Of a DNA stretch of 64,000 nt, positions 59,922 to 64,000 are shown piece after piece; the stretch's first letter is position 1, and each line of letters opens with the position of its first letter. The DNA comes from JBCCMQ01 sp039026235 (lineage in GTDB: Bacteria > Pseudomonadota > Alphaproteobacteria > Rhodobacterales > Rhodobacteraceae): positions 62,001-126,000 of the forward strand of contig JBCCMQ010000004.1 in assembly GCA_039026235.1 (NCBI GenBank), in the 5' to 3' direction. Under the pieces are notes generated by a model, which did no database searches, had not been told where the DNA came from, and worked only from the letters and a program-made list of their open reading frames with translations. A program made the translations under genes and the position numbers.

Positions 59922-60662
59922 TTAGATGAAGGCCGCCTTTGGTTCCAGTTCCGGGCGGGCGACGGCCAGCGCTTCCTCAAGATCAATAGCTTTTGACATG
60001 AGCGCTTTCCCGATAATCGCGCCGGCGACACCGGGCACGTATTTTAGTCGGGCGATATCATCCAGTGACCGAACAAGGCCGCTGGCAATAACCTGTGTGC
60101 GGGTGTGGTCCGCAAGACCGGTGATCAGCCCGAGTGAGCCATCGGTGTCTTCCAGATCGGCATCAATATCGGTGATCACGATGGCGGCGAGTGGCACGCC
60201 GTCATAGGCCTCGATTAAGGCCTCAGGCGTTATGACGCCGGCTGAACGCCAGCCTTCGGTCATGACCTGACCCCGAAATACGTCGACTGAGATAACCACT
60301 TGATCGGGATGGAACTTGGCAATCTCTGCCACGGTGGCCGGTGCCTGCACGGCGGTCGTGCCAATCACGACGCGTCCCGCGCCGCGGTCAAGCCACGCTT
60401 CGGCGTGATCCCGTGTACGGATACCACCGCCCACCTGCAGCGGAATGCCGGCTGCGCGAATGATCTCTTCGATCAGCGTCCCATTGCCGCCGCCATCAAT
60501 GGCGTCGAAATCTGTAACCTGCATCCATTCCGCGCCTGCCTGGGCGAAACCGCGCGCGACCTCGACCGGATCAAGGTGCCACAAATGCGCTTCTTCCATG
60601 CGACCCCGGTTCAGGCTGACCAGACGCCCGCCCTGAAGCTCAAGTGTCGGATAAAGGATCAT
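59922..60662 (-). CDS. HisA-like TIM-barrel protein with altered active site
   Basis: The product of 246 residues is a HisA paralogue, normally an isomerase of ProFAR in histidine synthesis. It opens MILYPTLELQGGR, where HisA has PAIDL, so the catalytic Asp is Glu at residue 8. The second Asp is kept (VISVDVFRG). The phosphate loop GGGIRT is kept but the later SGGI loop reads ASGLVRS. No other his genes are near. It may act on another substrate. An in-frame ATG at 60689 is less likely. Confidence 0.82.
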   Translation of the reverse strand: MILYPTLELQGGRLVSLNRGRMEEAHLWHLDPVEVARGFAQAGAEWMQVTDFDAIDGGGNGTLIEEIIRAAGIPLQVGGGIRTRDHAEAWLDRGAGRVVIGTTAVQAPATVAEIAKFHPDQVVISVDVFRGQVMTEGWRSAGVITPEALIEAYDGVPLAAIVITDIDADLEDTDGSLGLITGLADHTRTQVIASGLVRSLDDIARLKYVPGVAGAIIGKALMSKAIDLEEALAVARPELEPKAAFI

Positions 60663-60790
60663 CGTGGCCCCCAATGCCGGGTCGTGCACCGAAATGCAGG
60701 ATTCGAAATTTCAACCGATGGTAACATGCCTGTCAGCGCAGCCAAAATTCAGCCGCAACCGATAGCGGCGAAGATGCGCTCGCTTAAACG

Positions 60791-60819
60791 AAAAACGGCG
60801 CCCGAAGGCGCCGTTTTTT
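60791..60819 (-). terminator. Rho-independent terminator of acpP
   Basis: ACGGCGCC-CGAA-GGCGCCGT is an 8-bp stem flanked by A5 and T6, so it works in both directions. On the minus strand it follows the acpP stop by 22 bases and ends in TTTTT; on the plus strand it ends in TTTTTT. It is the clearest terminator in the window. Confidence 0.9.
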
Positions 60820-60835
60820 CCTATCGATTTCCGGT

Positions 60836-61069
60836 CTAGCCGGCGTCGTTGATAAACTTAACCGCATCGCCAAAGGTCTGGATCGTCTCAGCCGCATCGT
60901 CGGGTATTTCAATGCCAAATTCTTCTTCGAAGGCCATCACCAATTCGACCGTGTCCAGGCTGTCGGCGCCCAGATCGTCGATGAAAGATGCACTTTCCGT
61001 GACTTTGTCTTCTTCTACGCCCAGGTGCTCGACAACGATCTTTTTCACGCGCTCGGCAATGTCGCTCAT
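60836..61069 (-). CDS. acpP: Acyl carrier protein
   Basis: The 77-residue acidic helical protein carries the phosphopantetheine Ser in GADSLDTVELVM (residue 37). It holds growing acyl chains for fatty-acid synthesis. It is followed by a strong terminator and lies near fabF and fabG, with a 369-base gap towards fabG. Confidence 0.97.
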   Translation of the reverse strand: MSDIAERVKKIVVEHLGVEEDKVTESASFIDDLGADSLDTVELVMAFEEEFGIEIPDDAAETIQTFGDAVKFINDAG

Positions 61070-61438
61070 ATTCTTATCCTCATGTTCTGCGGGCCAGCCC
61101 GACTTCGTTGCAGCCCTGCCCCGGGCTCTTCCTGCGCATCACAGCGCTGATGTCGGCGGCGCATGGCACGTTCCGAACGATTTCGGGCCGCTCTTACCAT
61201 ACAATTGGTGTAACGCAAGGGGGTGCAGACCCTCAAATTTCGCTGCGTTACAGCATCGCCAAAGCGGCATATAGGTGCCCAGTTATAACGGTAACAGGGG
61301 GTGCGCGCGCCCATCTTCGCCTTAAAAAGCAGGTGTTGCCAGCTTACCAGCAGTCTGATGGGGTAAGGGCAGTTTGGATACGTCGCGCTTCTGGCCAGGA
61401 TGCGCATCCGCCTGGCGCGCCGACAACGTGACCGCAGC
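61070..61438. promoter_or_regulatory. acpP leader region, structured
   Basis: The 369 bases between fabG and acpP hold no gene. TGTAACGCA (61209-61217) and TGCGTTACA (61244-61252) are an exact 9-bp inverted repeat with 26 bases between, enclosing GGGTGCAGACCC, so a nested stem can form. This should contain the acpP promoter and may control it. No further structure or ORF was recognised. Confidence 0.45.
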
Positions 61439-62176
61439 CTAGAGCATCGCCATCCCACCGTTGATATGAAGCGTTGTGCCGGTGACATAGGCGGCTTCAG
61501 GGCTGGCCAGATACACCACGGCGGCCGCGATCTCTTCGGCCGAACCCATGCGGCCCGTCGGGATCTGGGCAAGGATCTTCGCCTTTTGGTCTTCGGTCAG
61601 TTTCTCGGTCATCGCGGTCTCGATAAACCCGGGCGCGACGGCGTTCACGGTTATTCCGCGGCTCGCCACCTCATAGGCAAGCGACTTTGACATGCCGACC
61701 ATGCCGGCCTTGGACGCTGCATAGTTGCCCTGTCCGGGATTGCCGGTTGCGCCCACCACGGATGAGATGTTCACGATCCGACCCCAGCGCGCTTTCATCA
61801 TCGGGCGCAGAACGCCCCGGCAAAGCCGCATCGTTGAGGTCAGGTTGACTTCTAGCACGCTCGCCCATTCGTCATCCGACATGCGCATGAACAGATTGTC
61901 CCGGGTGATGCCGGCGTTGTTGACCAGAATATCGATGCCGCCCAGGGCCTCGGCCGCCGTTTTCGGCAAGGCGTCAACCGCATCCGGGTCGGACAGGTTG
62001 CAGGGCAGCACTTGGGCGCCACCACCAATCATTGCTGCAAGCTCTTCCAGCGGACCGGTACGCGTGCCTGACAGGCCGACGGAGGCGCCCGCGCCGGCAA
62101 GTGCCTTTGCGATCGCACCGCCTATTCCGCCCGAAGCGCCCGTAACCAGTGCCTTTTTGCCCGAAAGATCATACAT
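61439..62176 (-). CDS. fabG: 3-oxoacyl-ACP reductase
   Basis: The 245-residue short-chain reductase has the NADPH site TGASGGIGGAIA, NNAG, and the catalytic Ser-Tyr-Lys in ISSVVGATGNPGQGNYAASK. It reduces 3-oxoacyl-ACP in fatty-acid synthesis. It is the first gene of the fab group on this strand. Confidence 0.96.
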   Translation of the reverse strand: MYDLSGKKALVTGASGGIGGAIAKALAGAGASVGLSGTRTGPLEELAAMIGGGAQVLPCNLSDPDAVDALPKTAAEALGGIDILVNNAGITRDNLFMRMSDDEWASVLEVNLTSTMRLCRGVLRPMMKARWGRIVNISSVVGATGNPGQGNYAASKAGMVGMSKSLAYEVASRGITVNAVAPGFIETAMTEKLTEDQKAKILAQIPTGRMGSAEEIAAAVVYLASPEAAYVTGTTLHINGGMAML

Positions 62177-62243
62177 GCCCGCCTCCTCGCTTGGTTACAG
62201 CGCTCTTGCCACGGGCGACATACCAAGGGCAAGCAAGCCTGTT

Positions 62244-64000
62244 TCAGATCGGAAGATCGCCCCGGTGACCGCTGAACTCCTGTGGCCCGAAATCGCGGTT
62301 CTCTGGATCGGCGCCGACCCATTCGCGCATCAGGCGCTCGACTTCGTCGATATCCGGCAGGACATCCGACAGATCATTGGCTTCCAAACGGGCGGCTTTT
62401 TCTTCGTGCCCGGCCATGCGCCAAAGCTGCAATAACTGGCGGAAGGCGCGTTGGGTGCGCGCATGGCGGATCTGGCCCAAGGACAGCTGGATCGCCAATG
62501 CCCTGCATTCAAATTCGCTGGCGCTTTGATTATCGCCTTCGATCGACCTTTGGATCGCGATGTTATGCAGATAAAGCGCCGTCTCGGTGTGGCGCTCGCC
62601 CAGGGCCAAACGCGCGATCTCCAGCGCTTCATCCTTCATCAGCCTTGCCTGTCGCTGCTTTTCGGCGTCGCCGGTCTTCTCGGCCCAGGACGAATACAAG
62701 GCGCCCAAACCGTTTAGGCCCGCCGCGTAGTTGGCCGACATTTTTCCGCCGGCCACCTCTTCAATATCTTTCGCAAGTATCAGAAGCGGCTCCGCCTTTT
62801 CGAATTCCGACTTTTCCCAATGAACGGCCGCAAGGTTGGTGTAGGTAATCGCAAGGCTCGGGTCATTCTCGTCCAGCAGCTCTTTTTTGATCTCGATCAC
62901 CTTCTCAAAGGCGGCCTGAGCTTCGTCGAGCCTGCCCGCTTCGGAATAGCGGAGCGCAAGGTTGGAATATCCCGCAGTAAATTCGGTGTGCATTTCGCCA
63001 TAGGTACGCCGCGCCAATTCAACTGCCGGTTCCAGCATACGGATCGCGCCGGCCTCGTCGCCCCGGGCCACCAGGTAAAGCGCCGCCTTGTTCAGCACCG
63101 GACAACGTGCAACGGCACCCTCGCCGCTTTCCGGTCCGCGTTCGACAAAAACGCGGGCATGGGGCAAGAGCTGCGCAGCCAGCGACCAATGGTTCGGTTG
63201 CGCCGAATGGAATGGATAGACGCGATTGACCATCAGCACCGCACGGGTGTCCCATCCCTCGACCTCCTCACGCGCTTGCCAGATCCGCAGGACCAGCCCC
63301 GTGACACGGTGAAGGACCAGCATCTCATAGCCGGTCGGATCCGACTTGCGTTCCAGAATGGACAAATCGGCCGCCACCTGGATCACCTCTTCGCGCAGAA
63401 AATCGTCTGCGAAGGCCTCAGAAAGCGCTGGGCTCAGCACCTCCGGCGAATTATCGGCGGTTGCTTGCACAAGCATACTCTCGGTGCCGTCTTCTGACAG
63501 CCAGGAAAGCAGGCAGAGCAAGTCGACGCAGGCCGGCGACAGATCCGGCAAGGCCGTCGTCAGCGTTGCGTAGACCGTCCGTCCATAGGGACCCAGCGCG
63601 CCCGGGTCCGGTGCCCGGTCGATCAGCCGTTCCAGGTTCTCGGTATATTTGGCAAAGCTGATGCCCGCGTGGCGTTTCAGAAAGGCCGCGGCCTGTTCGG
63701 CGGCCAGCGGCAGACCGCCCAGCGACCGCGCCAGCGTTTCGGCACCTTCGTCATCATCCCGCCCGGTAATCTCGCGGAAATAGTCGACCGATGTCTCAAC
63801 GCTCCAGGCATTCAGCCGGGTGGTCTCGGCAAGGGTCCCAAAGTCGTCCCAGCGCGATGTGATCAGCACCCGTGCCGATCCGGCGGGCAACCAGGGGTGG
63901 GCCCGGGTCCCATCGGCGCGGTGGGCATAAAGGCCTTCCAGGTTCGGCACGTTGTCGTAGACCATAAGCCAGGGCAGCGCGCCTGCCGCCCCCCGGGCAT
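62244..64000 (-). CDS. NB-ARC/STAND NTPase with TPR repeats, N-terminus outside the window
   Basis: The visible 585 residues are the C-terminal part; the start is beyond the window end. The NB-ARC domain shows Walker B-like LPWLMVYDNVP, sensor segment ARVLITSRWDDF and the GLPL motif GGLPLAAEQAAAF. TPR repeats follow (YSNLALRYSEAGRLDEAQAA, TYTNLAAVHWEKSEFEKAEP, GLNGLGALYSSWAEKTG, and more). STAND proteins of this layout often act in signalling or phage defence with an effector domain at the N-terminus, here unseen. It is 67 bases upstream of fabG on the same strand. Confidence 0.83.
   Translation of the reverse strand, partial: ARGAAGALPWLMVYDNVPNLEGLYAHRADGTRAHPWLPAGSARVLITSRWDDFGTLAETTRLNAWSVETSVDYFREITGRDDDEGAETLARSLGGLPLAAEQAAAFLKRHAGISFAKYTENLERLIDRAPDPGALGPYGRTVYATLTTALPDLSPACVDLLCLLSWLSEDGTESMLVQATADNSPEVLSPALSEAFADDFLREEVIQVAADLSILERKSDPTGYEMLVLHRVTGLVLRIWQAREEVEGWDTRAVLMVNRVYPFHSAQPNHWSLAAQLLPHARVFVERGPESGEGAVARCPVLNKAALYLVARGDEAGAIRMLEPAVELARRTYGEMHTEFTAGYSNLALRYSEAGRLDEAQAAFEKVIEIKKELLDENDPSLAITYTNLAAVHWEKSEFEKAEPLLILAKDIEEVAGGKMSANYAAGLNGLGALYSSWAEKTGDAEKQRQARLMKDEALEIARLALGERHTETALYLHNIAIQRSIEGDNQSASEFECRALAIQLSLGQIRHARTQRAFRQLLQLWRMAGHEEKAARLEANDLSDVLPDIDEVERLMREWVGADPENRDFGPQEFSGHRGDLPI

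Noticed and set aside
61066..61572. 168-codon frame on the minus strand between fabG and acpP
   Set aside because: It is another frame of fabG at its start and basic low-complexity through the gap, with no domain.
1..64000. CRISPR arrays, tRNA and rRNA genes
   Set aside because: I looked for regularly spaced repeats and cloverleaf-type segments in the gaps and saw none; a covariance-model scan would be needed to rule out small RNAs.

Overview
The window reads as chromosomal DNA of an alphaproteobacterium of the Rhodobacteraceae (Roseobacter/Rhodobacter group). The reasons are the high G+C content, tightly overlapping ATGA/TGATG gene junctions, a Fur/Mur regulator of alphaproteobacterial type, a pyruvate dehydrogenase E1-beta with its own lipoyl domain, and a gene transfer agent (GTA) cluster in the gene order known from Rhodobacter capsulatus. 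No tRNA, rRNA, IS element, integrase or CRISPR array was seen.

Layout. 1-4.5 kb: 3' end of pdxA, rsmA, a DUF4167 gene, prmC-prfA, and two small envelope-type genes. 4.6-7.6 kb: an M20 amidohydrolase with two tandem ureohydrolases, probably one guanidino-compound/agmatine operon. 7.7-16 kb: mazG, a nucleoside hydrolase/GrpB/GNAT operon, a LysM gene followed in frame by a second reading frame, selO, an exporter, yihY-phzF and fur. 17-30 kb: central carbon genes (eno, pgk, class I fba) mixed with anmK/tyrS, two cyclophilins, DUF3179, MipA/OmpV and AidB-like genes. 30.8-37.8 kb: FtsB-like gene, pdhA-pdhB-small ORF-pdhC, cysK and cysE, and a DksA/TraR-type zinc-finger gene. 38-41.3 kb: a COG4315 secreted protein, an ECF sigma/anti-sigma pair and a lipoprotein hydrolase.

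41.3-56.1 kb, minus strand: a complete-looking GTA structural cluster from small and large terminase through portal, protease, capsid, connectors, tail tube, tape measure, hub and NlpC peptidase to the 1327-residue baseplate protein, plus a DUF2793 gene. There are no integration, replication or lysis genes, so it is a domesticated particle-making locus and not a prophage. Hairpins lie upstream of gp1, between gp2 and gp3, and directly after the capsid gene, where they could tune stoichiometry. 56.3-62.2 kb: mltG-fabF, a methyltransferase, a divergent HisA paralogue, acpP and fabG. The window ends inside a STAND-type NB-ARC/TPR protein.

Points most worth a second look are the in-frame stop that splits the LysM gene, a HisA paralogue with a changed catalytic residue, a perfect 18-bp palindrome before pdhA with related half-sites before eno and fba, a GNAT gene lacking a usable start for its conserved N-terminus, a dispersed intergenic repeat, and the edge-truncated NB-ARC/TPR protein.
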